A DNA stretch of 64,000 bases. It comes from Streptomyces sp. XM4193. Its GTDB lineage: Bacteria > Actinomycetota > Actinomycetes > Streptomycetales > Streptomycetaceae. The stretch lies in assembly GCF_023072595.1 (NCBI RefSeq), contig NZ_JALLGK010000002.1, forward strand, positions 434,001 to 498,000, written 5' to 3'. The notes beneath the pieces are model-generated. The model saw nothing but the letters and a program-made list of their open reading frames with translations, was not told the DNA's origin and did not search any database. The position numbers and the translations under genes are program-made. This document shows, one piece after another, positions 54,218 to 62,925 of this stretch (position 1 is its first letter; every line of letters starts with the position of its first letter).

Positions 54218-55888
54218 ATGTCCTCATCCTCTCCTGCGCGAGAAGTCGAGACCGACCCCCCGCCGCCCTCCTCCCGGCCGAAGTCCGCCGCGCCCCGCCG
54301 CTCCGGCCTGCGGCCGATCCGCCCCCTGGTGATGCGGCTGCACTTCTACGCCGGGCTGCTCATCGCACCCTTCCTGCTGGTCGCCGCGCTCACCGGGGCG
54401 CTCTACTCCACCTCGTACCAGGTGGAGAAGGTCCTGTACTCCGACGAGCTGACCGTTCCGGTCGGCGAACAGGTGCTGCCGCTCTCCGAACAGGTCGCCG
54501 CGGCCCAACGAGCCCACCCCGACGGGGAGTTGAGCGCGGTACGCCCCGGTGACGAACCCGGCGCCACCACCCGCGTGATGCTGGACGACCCGAGCGCCGC
54601 CGAGAACAGACTGCTCGCCGTCTTCGTCGACCCCTACACCGCCGAGGTCCGCGGCGCGCTGGACAGCTACGGAAGCTCCGGCGCGCTGCCGTACCGCGCC
54701 TGGGTGTCCGAGCTGCACCGCATGCTGCACTTCGGCGAGACCGGCCGCCTCTACAGCGAGTTGGCGGCCAGCTGGCTGTGGGTGGTGGCGCTCGGCGGTG
54801 TGCTGCTGTGGCTGGGCAGGAGGCGCTCCCAGCGACGGCTGAAGGGCACCACCGGCCTGCGACGCACCCGTTCGCTGCACGGCCTGATCGGGCTCTGGGC
54901 GGCGCTCGGCGTCATCATGCTCTCCGCCACCGGTCTGACGTGGTCCGCCTACGCCGGCGGGAACATCAGCGAGCTGCGGGAGAAGGTCGGCGGCGGTACA
55001 CCGGTCATCTCCACCGATCCGGGTGCGGGACACGAGGAGCACGGCGGCTCCGGCGGCGACGGTCACGAGGGTCACGAGGGCCACGAGGGCCACGAGGGCC
55101 ACGGGGAGGGCGGCGGTGACGGTTCCGAGCATCCGATCCTCGCCGTCGACCGGATCGTGGAGATCGCCCAGGACGAGCACGGCCTCTCCGGCCCGCTGGA
55201 GATCCTGCCGCCGGCGGTCGGCGAGGACGGTGTTCCCGGCGCGTACGTGGTCAAGGAGATCGACACCCAACTCCCGCAGCGCATGGACCAGGTCGCACTC
55301 GACGCCTCCAGCGGCGAACTCACCGACCGCCTGGACTTCGCCGACTACCCGCTGCTCGCCTCCCTCAGCAGCTGGGGCGTCAGTCTCCACAACGGTCAAC
55401 TCTTCGGCCTGCCCAACCAGTTGATGCTCCTCGCGCTCGCTCTCTCGGTGGTCGCGATGATCGTGCTCGGCTATCGCATGTGGTGGCAGCGCAGGCCCAC
55501 CGACGGCCCGCGTCTGGCCTTCGGCCGCGCACACCCGCGCGGCACCTGGCGCCAGGTGCCGGTGACCTGGTGGCTGCCACTGGTGGGAGTGACCGCGTTG
55601 GTGGGCTGGTTCATGCCGCTGCTCGGCATCAGCCTGCTGGCCTTCCTGGCGCTGGACGCCGCACTCGGGCTCCGCGCACGCACCCGCACGCGCTCCGACG
55701 GCGACGGCGGGTCCGGCGGGTCCGGCGGCCCGGACGGTGACGGCGGACCCGCCGGCGGACCCGACGGCGACGGCGCCGCGGGCGGGAGCGGCGCTGCGGG
55801 CGGGAACGGCGAAACGCTCGCCACCGCCGGTGATTCCGGCCGCTCCGAGGTGCCGGACGAGGCGCCGGACTCCGCGGGACGCTCCTGA
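54218..55888 (+). CDS. PepSY-associated transmembrane protein with His-rich repeat
   Basis: The 556-residue protein has the PepSY_TM architecture: a first helix at ~40-65 (LHFYAGLLIAPFLLVAALTGALY), an external PepSY-like domain with VFVDPYTAEVRG and ELHRMLHFGETGR, two central helices, a second PepSY domain (VVKEIDTQLPQRMDQVALDASSGE), and two to three C-terminal helices. Between them, residues ~270-305 hold GHEGHEGHEGHEGHG, encoded by five 9-base direct repeats. The C-terminal ~70 residues are Gly/Asp-rich and disordered. Members may act in metal reduction or uptake at the membrane. A strong terminator follows. Confidence 0.85.
   Translation: MSSSSPAREVETDPPPPSSRPKSAAPRRSGLRPIRPLVMRLHFYAGLLIAPFLLVAALTGALYSTSYQVEKVLYSDELTVPVGEQVLPLSEQVAAAQRAHPDGELSAVRPGDEPGATTRVMLDDPSAAENRLLAVFVDPYTAEVRGALDSYGSSGALPYRAWVSELHRMLHFGETGRLYSELAASWLWVVALGGVLLWLGRRRSQRRLKGTTGLRRTRSLHGLIGLWAALGVIMLSATGLTWSAYAGGNISELREKVGGGTPVISTDPGAGHEEHGGSGGDGHEGHEGHEGHEGHGEGGGDGSEHPILAVDRIVEIAQDEHGLSGPLEILPPAVGEDGVPGAYVVKEIDTQLPQRMDQVALDASSGELTDRLDFADYPLLASLSSWGVSLHNGQLFGLPNQLMLLALALSVVAMIVLGYRMWWQRRPTDGPRLAFGRAHPRGTWRQVPVTWWLPLVGVTALVGWFMPLLGISLLAFLALDAALGLRARTRTRSDGDGGSGGSGGPDGDGGPAGGPDGDGAAGGSGAAGGNGETLATAGDSGRSEVPDEAPDSAGRS
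55061..55105 (+). repeat. 9-base in-gene repeat encoding GHE units
   Basis: Five units of GGNCACGAG run in frame within the PepSY gene and encode GHE tripeptides. The number of units, and so the metal-binding capacity, could change by slippage. Confidence 0.85.
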
Positions 55889-55897
55889 GAGGCGGGG

Positions 55898-55931
55898 CGG
55901 TGCCGGTCCGTGGAGCAGCGGACCGGCACCG
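55898..55931 (+). terminator. Terminator after the PepSY gene
   Basis: CGGTGCCGGTCCG pairs with CGGACCGGCACCG over an 8-base loop, with flanking GCGGGG/CCCCGC. Confidence 0.85.
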
Positions 55932-56016
55932 CTCCCCGCGCCACCGCCGATCGGGCCATACCCTGGAGCGCGAACCGCCAGAGGCGGACAGCCCGCCACC
56001 GCATCAGGGAGTCGCC

Positions 56017-56388
56017 GTGCCCCATCTGACAGTCGACTACTCCGCACCACTGACCGGCACTTTCGACAGCAGGGCCCTCGGCCGCGATCTCCACCGGATC
56101 ACCGAGAAGGCGGTCGGCGCGCAGGTCGCGGGCTGCAAGACCGTACTGCGCCCAATCCAGGACGGCGTCATCGCGGACGGCGACGAGGACGTCGACATGG
56201 TGCACGTGGACGTCGCGATCCACGCCGGCCGCACCAGGGAGGCCAAGGCCGAACTCGCCGCCGGCGTACTCGCCTCGCTCAAGGAGCGGCTCGCGGCCAG
56301 GCCCGGGCGGCGGCTCCATCTGTCCGCGCACGTCAGCGAGCTCGACCCGGCCACGTACGTCTCGCACAAGCTCCAGGCGTCCGCATGA
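56017..56388 (+). CDS. 5-carboxymethyl-2-hydroxymuconate isomerase-like protein (tautomerase superfamily)
   Basis: The 123-residue product begins with a start codon followed by Pro (MPHLTVDYS), the N-terminal proline that acts as catalytic base in the tautomerase/MIF fold once Met is removed. Phrases HVDVAIHAGRT and LHLSAHVSELD fit the CHMI subfamily. No other genes of homoprotocatechuate breakdown are nearby, so the true substrate may differ. GTG 56017 has AGGGAG 5 bases upstream. Its stop overlaps the start of the oxidoreductase gene, so the two form a coupled pair. Confidence 0.8.
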   Translation: MPHLTVDYSAPLTGTFDSRALGRDLHRITEKAVGAQVAGCKTVLRPIQDGVIADGDEDVDMVHVDVAIHAGRTREAKAELAAGVLASLKERLAARPGRRLHLSAHVSELDPATYVSHKLQASA

Positions 56389-57260
56389 GGTTCGGACTTC
56401 TGGGCACGGGCCCCTGGGCGAGCCGCACCCACGCCGTCGCGCTGTCCGCGCACCCGCGGGCCGAGTTGGTCGGTGTCTGGGGCCGCAGGCCCGAAGCGGC
56501 ACAGGAGTTGGCCGCCGAGCACCGCACCACCGCCCACCGCGATCTCGACGCGCTGCTGGCCGACTGCGACGCCGTTGCCGTGGCGCTCCCGCCCGACGTA
56601 CAGGCCGAGTTGGCGATCCGGGCGGCCGAGGCCGGCTGCCACCTCCTGCTGGACAAGCCGGTCGCCACCACCGGCGACACCGCCGAACGCCTCGCCGCGG
56701 CGGCGGAACGTGCCGGGGTCCGCTCGGTGGTCTTCTTCACCCTGCGCTTCTCGCCCGAGACCGCCCGCTGGATCGCCGAACAGCGCGTCACCGGCGGCTG
56801 GTCGGCCGGTCGTGCCGACTGGTACTCGCCGGTCTTCGGCGGTTCCCAATCGCCGTACGCGGCCTCTCCCTGGCGGCAGGAGAAGGGCGCGCTCTGGGAC
56901 ATCGGTCCGCACGCCCTCTCGGTGCTCCTGCCCGCGCTCGGCGAGGTCGAGCCGAGCGGTGTGACAGCGGTCAGGGGCCCCGGAGACACCGTCCACCTGG
57001 TGCTGCGGCACGTGAACGGGGCCTCCAGCACGGTCACCGTCACCCACTCGGTACCGCCCGCGGCGGCCGGTGTGAGCGCGGAGCTGCGCGGAAGCGCCGG
57101 GGTCGTGCGGATGCCGGAGCGCGAGGCGCCGGCCGAAGCCGCCTTCGGCCGGGCCATCGACGCGCTGATGGCTCCCGAACGGCACGACTGCGACCTGGAC
57201 TTCGGTGTCCGCGTCACCCGGCTGCTCGAAGCCGCGGACGCCCAACTCCCGCCGCTCTGA
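56385..57260 (+). CDS. Gfo/Idh/MocA-family oxidoreductase
   Basis: The 291-residue protein has an N-terminal Rossmann fold (LLGTGPWASRTHAVAL), the family's (E/D)KP motif as LLLDKPVATTG near residue 85-95, and a shortened C-terminal domain with EKGALWDIGPHALSVLL, where Asp and His fit the catalytic positions. Such enzymes oxidise or reduce sugars and related alcohols with NAD(P). The ATG at 56385 overlaps the stop of the tautomerase-like gene (ATGA). Substrate unknown. A bidirectional hairpin follows. Confidence 0.88.
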   Translation: MRFGLLGTGPWASRTHAVALSAHPRAELVGVWGRRPEAAQELAAEHRTTAHRDLDALLADCDAVAVALPPDVQAELAIRAAEAGCHLLLDKPVATTGDTAERLAAAAERAGVRSVVFFTLRFSPETARWIAEQRVTGGWSAGRADWYSPVFGGSQSPYAASPWRQEKGALWDIGPHALSVLLPALGEVEPSGVTAVRGPGDTVHLVLRHVNGASSTVTVTHSVPPAAAGVSAELRGSAGVVRMPEREAPAEAAFGRAIDALMAPERHDCDLDFGVRVTRLLEAADAQLPPL

Positions 57261-57266
57261 GCGGAA

Positions 57267-57309
57267 TCCGGCGTGCCGCCGCTCCGCCGAGGAGCAGCGG
57301 CACGCCGGA
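57267..57309. terminator. Bidirectional terminator, 13-bp stem
   Basis: TCCGGCGTGCCGC pairs with GCGGCACGCCGGA; inner bases GCT/AGC extend it. It lies beyond the oxidoreductase stop. The remaining ~315 bases up to the TPR regulator gene are GC-rich and show nothing else. Confidence 0.8.
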
Positions 57310-57624
57310 CGGCCGAGCAGGCGGGCACGGCGCCGTCGCTGCCCGAGGGCCGTATGTGACGGGGACGCTTCCGCGGCGGGCGGCCGTGCCTGCGCCGCGC
57401 CGAGTCCGTTGCGGCGCAGGGGAGTCGGCCGCCGCCCGGGGCGTCGCGGCCGGGCGCGGACGACCCGGCGCCACTCAACTCCCCGGAGAACGACGGCTGT
57501 TCGCGCACCCGGGCCGCTCGCCGCCGGGCCCGCGCCCCTGCCCACCCCCGCGCCTCCGCCGGGGCCCGCGCCCTGCTCACCCCGCGCCTCTGCCCGGCCC
57601 CGCTTCTTGTGCGCGGGCGGCGCC

Positions 57625-59091
57625 TCAGCCCAGAGCGGCGACGCGGTCGCGGTAGCCGCGCACCGGCGGGGCGTCGCGGTAGGGCTCCAGCAGCGCCTCG
57701 AACTCCCGCACCGCCTCGATCGCCCGCGCCGAGCGCATGTGTACCGCCGCCCGGGCCGCCTCCAGCGCCAGCGTGCAGGCCGGCTCGACCTCGCCCAGAC
57801 CCAGCCGCGCCGCGGCCAGCGTCACCTGACACAGCAGGCGGTTCCGTGCGCGGTCGCCGCCGCTGTGCCGCAGCGACCTCTCCGCGTACGTGGCCGCGCT
57901 GCGGTACTGACGCAGCGCCAGGCAGGCGTGCGCGAAGTCCGCCGCCATCCGCGACTCGTCGAAGTACCGTGCCCAGTGCGGGACTTCCTCGCTCGGCCTG
58001 CTGTCGGTCATCGCCTGCTCCGCTCTGGCCAACGAGGCCTCGGCGGCGCGCGGCTCGTCGAGCGCCGCCTGGCCGCGCGCCTCGGCCGAGTGCAGCAGCG
58101 ACTGCACGACGTGCGGAGCCGCGCCGCCCACGCCCTGCTGGGCGACCCGGGCCAGCTGCACCGCCTCCCGGCCGTGCCCCAGATGCACCGCCTGCCGGCT
58201 CATCGTCACCAGTACGAAACTGCCGTACCCGCGGTCGGCCGCGGCCTGCGCCAGCCGCAGGGACTGGACGAAGTAGCGCTGGGCCAGCCCGTGCGCCGCG
58301 ATGTCGAAGGCGGTCCAGCCCGCCAGCCGTGTCAACTCCGCCGCGGCGCCGAAGAGTCGGCGCCCGGTCTGCTCGCCGTAGACGCCGCGCAGCATCGGCT
58401 CGACCTCGAGCTCCAGATAGCGCACCAGCGCGGGCCTGGCGTGCCCGCCGCCGTGCGCCTGGTCCAGCGCCCGGAACATCTCGCCCACCGAGCGCAGCGC
58501 CGCGATGTCCCCGTGCGTCACCGGCTCGCCGGGGCCCCGTTCCTGGAGCGGGTACGCCTCGGCGCGCGCCGCCGGCGGCGAACCCGGCCGGCCGCCCTGG
58601 GTGGGCACCCGCGCGGGCGCGGGGGAGGGCACGCTGGCCACCCGCTCGTCCGGCCGTCCGATCAGCCAGTCGCGGCTGGGCACCACCAGCCCCGCCGAGG
58701 TGAAGGCGATCTTGCGCAGCTCCGCGTGGTGGCCGGTGTCCTTGCGCCACAGCCCGGAGACGATGTCGATCGCCTCGCCCGGGCCCGCGGCGAACTCCAG
58801 CCCCGCGTACACCGGAGCGCAGGCGTCCAGCCCCAGGTCCTGCGCGGTCAGCCGCCGCCCCAGCCGCCGGGTGAACACCTCGGCGATCAACGCCGGTGTC
58901 GTGCCGCGCGGTTGCTGGCCGCGCAGCCAGCGGGTGACGGAGGTCTTGTCGTAGCGCAGGTCAAGGCCGTGCTCCAGGCCGAGCTGGTCGACCCTTCTCG
59001 CCAGCCCCGCGTGGGAGAAGCCCGCCTCGGAGATGAGCGCGGCGAGCTGCCGGTTGGGGGTGCGCGGTGGCGCGGGTCGGTCCGTCGACAT
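57625..59091 (-). CDS. HTH- and TPR-containing regulator
   Basis: The 488-residue protein starts with a helix-turn-helix-like region (RQLAALISEAGFSHAGLARRVDQLG ... KTSVTRWLRGQ, residues ~14-57) and, after a Pro-rich linker, has a C-terminal array of TPR-like helices from ~190 with repeated ARxALDEPRAAEASLARAE and LAAARLGLGEVEPACTLA patterns. The plan resembles Streptomyces regulators such as NsdA, which restrain development and antibiotic production, but I do not claim orthology. ATG 59091 is preferred; the frame extends upstream into a low-quality region. It is divergent from lipB with 274 bases between starts. Confidence 0.82.
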   Translation of the reverse strand: MSTDRPAPPRTPNRQLAALISEAGFSHAGLARRVDQLGLEHGLDLRYDKTSVTRWLRGQQPRGTTPALIAEVFTRRLGRRLTAQDLGLDACAPVYAGLEFAAGPGEAIDIVSGLWRKDTGHHAELRKIAFTSAGLVVPSRDWLIGRPDERVASVPSPAPARVPTQGGRPGSPPAARAEAYPLQERGPGEPVTHGDIAALRSVGEMFRALDQAHGGGHARPALVRYLELEVEPMLRGVYGEQTGRRLFGAAAELTRLAGWTAFDIAAHGLAQRYFVQSLRLAQAAADRGYGSFVLVTMSRQAVHLGHGREAVQLARVAQQGVGGAAPHVVQSLLHSAEARGQAALDEPRAAEASLARAEQAMTDSRPSEEVPHWARYFDESRMAADFAHACLALRQYRSAATYAERSLRHSGGDRARNRLLCQVTLAAARLGLGEVEPACTLALEAARAAVHMRSARAIEAVREFEALLEPYRDAPPVRGYRDRVAALG

Positions 59092-59365
59092 CAACGCTTG
59101 GGTCTCCTGCCTCTCGGCTTGGTCGCGTGCCGGGGAAACCCGGGAGCAGGTGTCCGGGGCGAAACGGCGTGAACGGCGCGAATGTAGCGGGCCCGCAATG
59201 GGTCCTCTTCCGCATGCGGGGGTATTCATCCGTACGTGTGAGCTGCCCCTTCTCGGGTGCTGACGGCCCGGTTGTCGGCGCGCCGTAGAGTGACGGAACG
59301 AGGAGGCGGGGCCCGGCCGGACGGCCGCGGGCGGCGCCTGTGTGACTGCACGGTGAGGAGCCGTC

Positions 59366-60160
59366 GTGAGCGAGCTGCGCTTTGTCCGTCTGGGCTTCGG
59401 CGACGAGGCGGTCGAGTACCGGGACGCCTGGCAGCGCCAGCGAGAGGTGCACGCCGCCCGGATCGACGACGAGATCCCCGACACCTGCCTGCTGCTGGAG
59501 CACCAGGCCGTCTACACCGCGGGCCGCCGCACCGAGGACAGCGAGCGTCCGCTGGACGGGACCCCGGTGATCGACGTCGACCGCGGCGGCAAGATCACCT
59601 GGCACGGGCCGGGCCAGCTCGTCGGCTACCCGATCCTGAAGCTGCCGCGGCCGGTCGACGTCGTCGCCCACGTCCGGCGGCTGGAGGAGGCACTGCTGCT
59701 CACCTGCGCCGACTTCGGTGTGGAGGCGACCCGGATCGAGGGGCGCAGCGGAGTGTGGGTGCTCGGCGACCCGGTCGAGCAGCGGGCCGCCCGCGCCGGG
59801 CTGTCGCTGGATCTGGCCGGCGGAATCGGTGACGCCCCCGCACCCGACGAGGAGTACGACGCGCGGCTGATGGGCCCCGAGTACGCGCCCTCCAACGCGG
59901 GCCAGCGCGGCGAGGACCGCAAGCTCGCGGCGATCGGGATCCGCGTCGCCAAGGGCGTGACGATGCACGGCTTCTCTCTCAACTGCGCCCCGGACAACAC
60001 CGGTTTCGACCGGATCGTGCCCTGCGGCATCAGGGATGCCGGAGTGACCTCGCTCTCCGCCGAGCTGGGCCGCGAGGTCCCGATCGAGGAGGTGCTGCCG
60101 ACCGTCGAGCGGCATCTGCGCACGGTGCTGGAGTCCGTCGAGTTGACCCGGGCCGGCTGA
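59366..60160 (+). CDS. lipB: Lipoyl(octanoyl) transferase
   Basis: LipB moves octanoate from acyl carrier protein to the E2 and H proteins of 2-oxoacid dehydrogenases and glycine cleavage; LipA then inserts sulfur. The 264-residue product has the motifs [24 protein letters not shown], the catalytic Lys186 in [12 protein letters not shown] and the acyl-binding Cys220 in [14 protein letters not shown]. About 45 residues (136-182) between the SGVWV strand and the Lys motif are an insertion compared with E. coli LipB, a feature I recall in streptomycete LipB. GTG 59366 has GAGGAG upstream. lipA follows on the same strand after 452 bases. Confidence 0.95.
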   Translation: MSELRFVRLGFGDEAVEYRDAWQRQREVHAARIDDEIPDTCLLLEHQAVYTAGRRTEDSERPLDGTPVIDVDRGGKITWHGPGQLVGYPILKLPRPVDVVAHVRRLEEALLLTCADFGVEATRIEGRSGVWVLGDPVEQRAARAGLSLDLAGGIGDAPAPDEEYDARLMGPEYAPSNAGQRGEDRKLAAIGIRVAKGVTMHGFSLNCAPDNTGFDRIVPCGIRDAGVTSLSAELGREVPIEEVLPTVERHLRTVLESVELTRAG

Positions 60161-60612
60161 CGCGCACCGTCCCGCGCGCTGCGTCCGGCGAGCGGACCCG
60201 AATCGGCGCACCGACGTCAACTGCCCTGAGGAATTGTGCGTAGGGCACCCTCCCCAGGGCACACGACGTAGGCACCAGGGCACTTGGACAGCCGGACGTA
60301 CGGCAGATGACGTACGTCCCGGCCAGGTCCGGGCACATGACCTACGACACATCGCGCAGTTCGCCCCGGGTGCACCTCCTCGTCCGAGAAGTGCACCCGC
60401 TGTAGCCCTACCGACCCGTACTGCCGAAGTCGGGCGCGAACGAGCGCCCACGGGCCGCCGAAGGGCGGCTCCGGGTCGAGCCGCGGGGCGCCGCCCGGGT
60501 GTGTCCGGGGAATAGAGGCCTTGCTAAAGCGGGTTGACGCCGGTGATGTCCCGCAGACCCGTGGGCGTACTCTGGTCTGAGCCGAAGAATCAAAAGTTTG
60601 AGGGAGCCGGAC
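60161..60612. other. 452-base spacer between lipB and lipA
   Basis: Contains two inverted repeats: GGACGTACG/CGTACGTCC (60294-60319, 8-base loop) and GGGTGCAC/GTGCACCC (60368-60398). Either may terminate lipB. lipA probably has its own promoter in the last 80 bases, but I cannot assign clear -35/-10 elements. No gene is visible. Confidence 0.55.
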
Positions 60613-61554
60613 GTGTCCGCTGTCGCACCCGACGGTCGCAAGATGCTCCGCCTGGAGGTCCGCAACAGCCAGACCCCCATCGAGCGCAAGCCGGAGTGGA
60701 TCAAGACCCGAGCCAAGATGGGCCCGGAGTACAACGCACTCCAGTCCCTGGTCAAGCGCGAGGGACTGCACACGGTGTGCCAGGAGGCGGGCTGTCCCAA
60801 CATCTTCGAGTGCTGGGAGGACCGCGAGGCCACCTTCCTCATCGGCGGTGAACAGTGCACCAGGCGCTGCGACTTCTGCCAGATCGACACCGGCAAGCCC
60901 GCCGAGTTCGACCGGGACGAGCCGCGTCGGGTCGCCGAGTCCGTCGAGCAGATGGAGCTGCGCTACGCGACCATCACCGGCGTTGCGCGGGACGACCTGG
61001 AGGACGGCGGTGCCTGGCTCTACGCCGAGACGGTGCGCCAGATCCACGCCAGGATGCCCGAGACCGGCGTCGAGCTGCTGATCCCCGACTTCAACGCGGT
61101 CCCCGAGCAGCTCGCCGAGGTCTTCTCCTCGCGCCCCGAGGTGCTCGCGCACAACGTCGAGACGGTGCCCCGGATCTTCAAGCGCATCCGCCCCGCCTTC
61201 CGCTACGAGCGGTCCCTGGAGGTCATCACCAGGGCGCGCGAGGACGGGCTGGTCACCAAGTCCAACCTCATCCTGGGCCTGGGCGAGACCCGCGAGGAGG
61301 TCAGCGAGGCGCTCCGCGACCTGCATGAGGCCGGCTGCGAGCTGATCACCATCACCCAGTACCTGCGCCCCAGCCCGCGCCACCACCCGGTCGAGCGCTG
61401 GGTGAAGCCGCAGGAGTTCGTCGAGCTCCAGCAGGAGGCCGAGGAGATGGGTTACGCGGGCGTCATGTCCGGTCCCCTCGTCCGCTCCTCCTACCGCGCG
61501 GGCCGGCTGTACAAGCAGGCCGTCGAGCGCCGCGAGGCGACCGAGGCCGCCTGA
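60613..61554 (+). CDS. lipA: Lipoyl synthase
   Basis: LipA is a radical-SAM enzyme that inserts two sulfur atoms into protein-bound octanoyl groups, using one iron-sulfur cluster as the sulfur source. The 313-residue protein has both cluster motifs: Cys56, Cys61 and Cys67 ([13 protein letters not shown], auxiliary cluster) and Cys82, Cys86 and Cys89 ([11 protein letters not shown] cluster), then [15 protein letters not shown] and a C-terminal SSYRAG segment with the Ser that ligates the auxiliary cluster. GTG 60613 has AGGGAG 6 bases upstream. A 19-bp hairpin terminates the unit. Confidence 0.97.
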   Translation: MSAVAPDGRKMLRLEVRNSQTPIERKPEWIKTRAKMGPEYNALQSLVKREGLHTVCQEAGCPNIFECWEDREATFLIGGEQCTRRCDFCQIDTGKPAEFDRDEPRRVAESVEQMELRYATITGVARDDLEDGGAWLYAETVRQIHARMPETGVELLIPDFNAVPEQLAEVFSSRPEVLAHNVETVPRIFKRIRPAFRYERSLEVITRAREDGLVTKSNLILGLGETREEVSEALRDLHEAGCELITITQYLRPSPRHHPVERWVKPQEFVELQQEAEEMGYAGVMSGPLVRSSYRAGRLYKQAVERREATEAA

Positions 61555-61614
61555 GCCCCGCGAGGCGACCGAGGCCGGGCCGCCTGAGTCCCGCACCCCT
61601 CGTACGACACCGCG

Positions 61615-61659
61615 ACGCACGCGGCACCCGCACCACCACCGTGCGGGTGCCGCGTGCGT
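61615..61659 (+). terminator. Terminator after lipA, 19-bp perfect stem
   Basis: A 19-base arm beginning ACGCACGCGGCACCCGC pairs exactly with its complement over the loop CACCACC. Confidence 0.9.
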
Positions 61660-61765
61660 GGTGCGTGCGGTGCCCGGGTGACCTTCGCGCGCGAAGTGGC
61701 GTGCGGGGCACCAGTCTTGGTGTGGCGCGTTCCGGTGTGACGCGCGGCTCAGTTCCTTTCGAGCC

Positions 61766-61798
61766 TTTTGACCGCGACGACATCTGGTGGTAACACCA
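61766..61798 (+). promoter_or_regulatory. Promoter/operator region of the 66-aa gene
   Basis: TTGACC (61766-61771) could be a -35 element. It is followed by the perfect inverted repeat TCTGGTG-GTAA-CACCAGA (61781-61798), which would cover the -10 position. Such placement suggests a repressor site; the regulator is unknown. Confidence 0.45.
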
Positions 61799-61870
61799 GA
61801 GGGTGATGCTTTAGCAACACAAAGTGTGCGCCGTGGTCTTGGTGCTCCGCCCAGTACCGGCCCGTCGCAT

Positions 61871-61940
61871 CCGCACCGCCCGCAGTACCCGTGCCGCCCG
61901 TCAGTACCCGCACCGCCCGCAGTACCCGTACCGCCCGTCC
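61871..61940. repeat. Tandem ~18-bp repeat in the leader of the 66-aa gene
   Basis: Three to four units of ACCGCCCGCAGTACCCGT with small changes lie 35-100 bases before the start codon. The leader is C-rich and G-poor. Confidence 0.8.
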
Positions 61941-61974
61941 GCTCCCGCCCGTGCCCTCGAAGGGGATCACCGCC

Positions 61975-62175
61975 ATGTCGGCTGCCGTTCCTGTCCGTCC
62001 GTCCCTCGCCGGAGCGCTGCGCGCTCTCGAGTCCGTCCTGATGCGCGGCGAGCAGCAGACGGCCCGGCGAAACGCCTGGAACGCCGTGCTGGAGGACCGC
62101 AGCAGGGCACGTGTGCGGACCGAGACCGAGCATGTGCTCGAGGCCGCGGCTGAAGGTGCTTCGGTGGCGACGTAA
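61975..62175 (+). CDS. Small conserved protein (66 aa), SCO2195-like by position
   Basis: The predicted protein is mostly alpha-helical and hydrophilic (LAGALRALESVLMRGEQQTARRNAWNAVLEDRSRARVRTETEHVLEA would form one or two long helices). No function is known to me. ATG 61975 is preferred with GAAGGGG upstream; the frame is open for another 28 codons into the repeat-rich leader. It stops 9 bases before the next gene, so the two are co-transcribed, and the order with lipA and the DUF4191 gene is conserved in streptomycetes from memory. Confidence 0.75.
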   Translation: MSAAVPVRPSLAGALRALESVLMRGEQQTARRNAWNAVLEDRSRARVRTETEHVLEAAAEGASVAT

Positions 62176-62184
62176 ACTCTTCCC

Positions 62185-62871
62185 ATGGCGAGGAAGGAAA
62201 ATTCCGAGAACCCCGGGCGACTCAAGCAGATCGCCCTCACCTACAAGATGACCAAGCGGACCGATCGCTGGATCGGTCTGATTCTGCTGGGTGTCGGCCT
62301 GGTCACCTTCGGTGTGCTCCTCGGTATCGGTTTCTTGATCGGGCACCCGATCTATCTGGGCATCCTGGGCTTCCTGCTGGCCTTCCTCGCTACGGCGATC
62401 GTCTTCGGACGGCGTGCCGAGAAGTCGGCCTTCGGGCAGATGGAGGGCCAACCGGGAGCGGCTGCAGCGGTGCTCGACCGGATCGGCCGAGGCTGGGTCG
62501 TCACCCCCGCGGTGGCGATGAACCGGAACCAGGACGTGATCCACCGTGTCGTCGGCAAGCCCGGCGTGGTGCTGGTCGCCGAGGGCAACCCCAACAGAGT
62601 CCGCGGTCTGCTCAACGCGGAGAAGAAGAAGATGTCGCGGCTGCTCGGCGACGTCCCGGTGCACCCGATCGTCGTCGGCAACGACGAGGGCCAGGTGCCG
62701 CTGCGCAAGCTGCGGCAGACCATCGTCAAGAAGCCCCGGGTGCTTCCCGGCGGTCAGGTCACCGAGGTCAACGACCGGCTGCGCGCCGTCGGCGATCTGA
62801 TGAGCAATATGCCGATGCCCAAGGGCCCGATGCCCAAGGGAATGAAGATGCCGAAGGCGCCGCCGCGCTGA
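62185..62871 (+). CDS. DUF4191-family membrane protein
   Basis: The 228-residue protein has a basic N-terminus (QIALTYKMTKRTD), two membrane helices at about 29-52 and 55-75, and a cytosolic domain with GRGWVVTPAVAMNRNQDVIHRVVGKPGVVLVAEG and VPVHPIVVGNDEGQVPL, characteristic of DUF4191. The C-terminus is a Met/Pro/Lys repeat (MPKGPMPKGMKMPKAP). The family is restricted to actinobacteria and its function is unknown; it lies beside lipoate synthesis genes in many of them. The gene starts 9 bases after the 66-aa gene. A 19-bp hairpin follows. Confidence 0.88.
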   Translation: MARKENSENPGRLKQIALTYKMTKRTDRWIGLILLGVGLVTFGVLLGIGFLIGHPIYLGILGFLLAFLATAIVFGRRAEKSAFGQMEGQPGAAAAVLDRIGRGWVVTPAVAMNRNQDVIHRVVGKPGVVLVAEGNPNRVRGLLNAEKKKMSRLLGDVPVHPIVVGNDEGQVPLRKLRQTIVKKPRVLPGGQVTEVNDRLRAVGDLMSNMPMPKGPMPKGMKMPKAPPR

Positions 62872-62884
62872 TCACCCACGACGC

Positions 62885-62925
62885 GAAGCGGGGTGGGGAC
62901 GGTTCGACCGTCCCCACCCCGCTTC
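62885..62925. terminator. Bidirectional terminator, 19-bp perfect stem
   Basis: A 19-base arm beginning GAAGCGGGGTGGGGACG pairs exactly with its complement around a three-base TCG loop. It serves the DUF4191 gene and possibly the convergent RDD gene. Confidence 0.9.
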
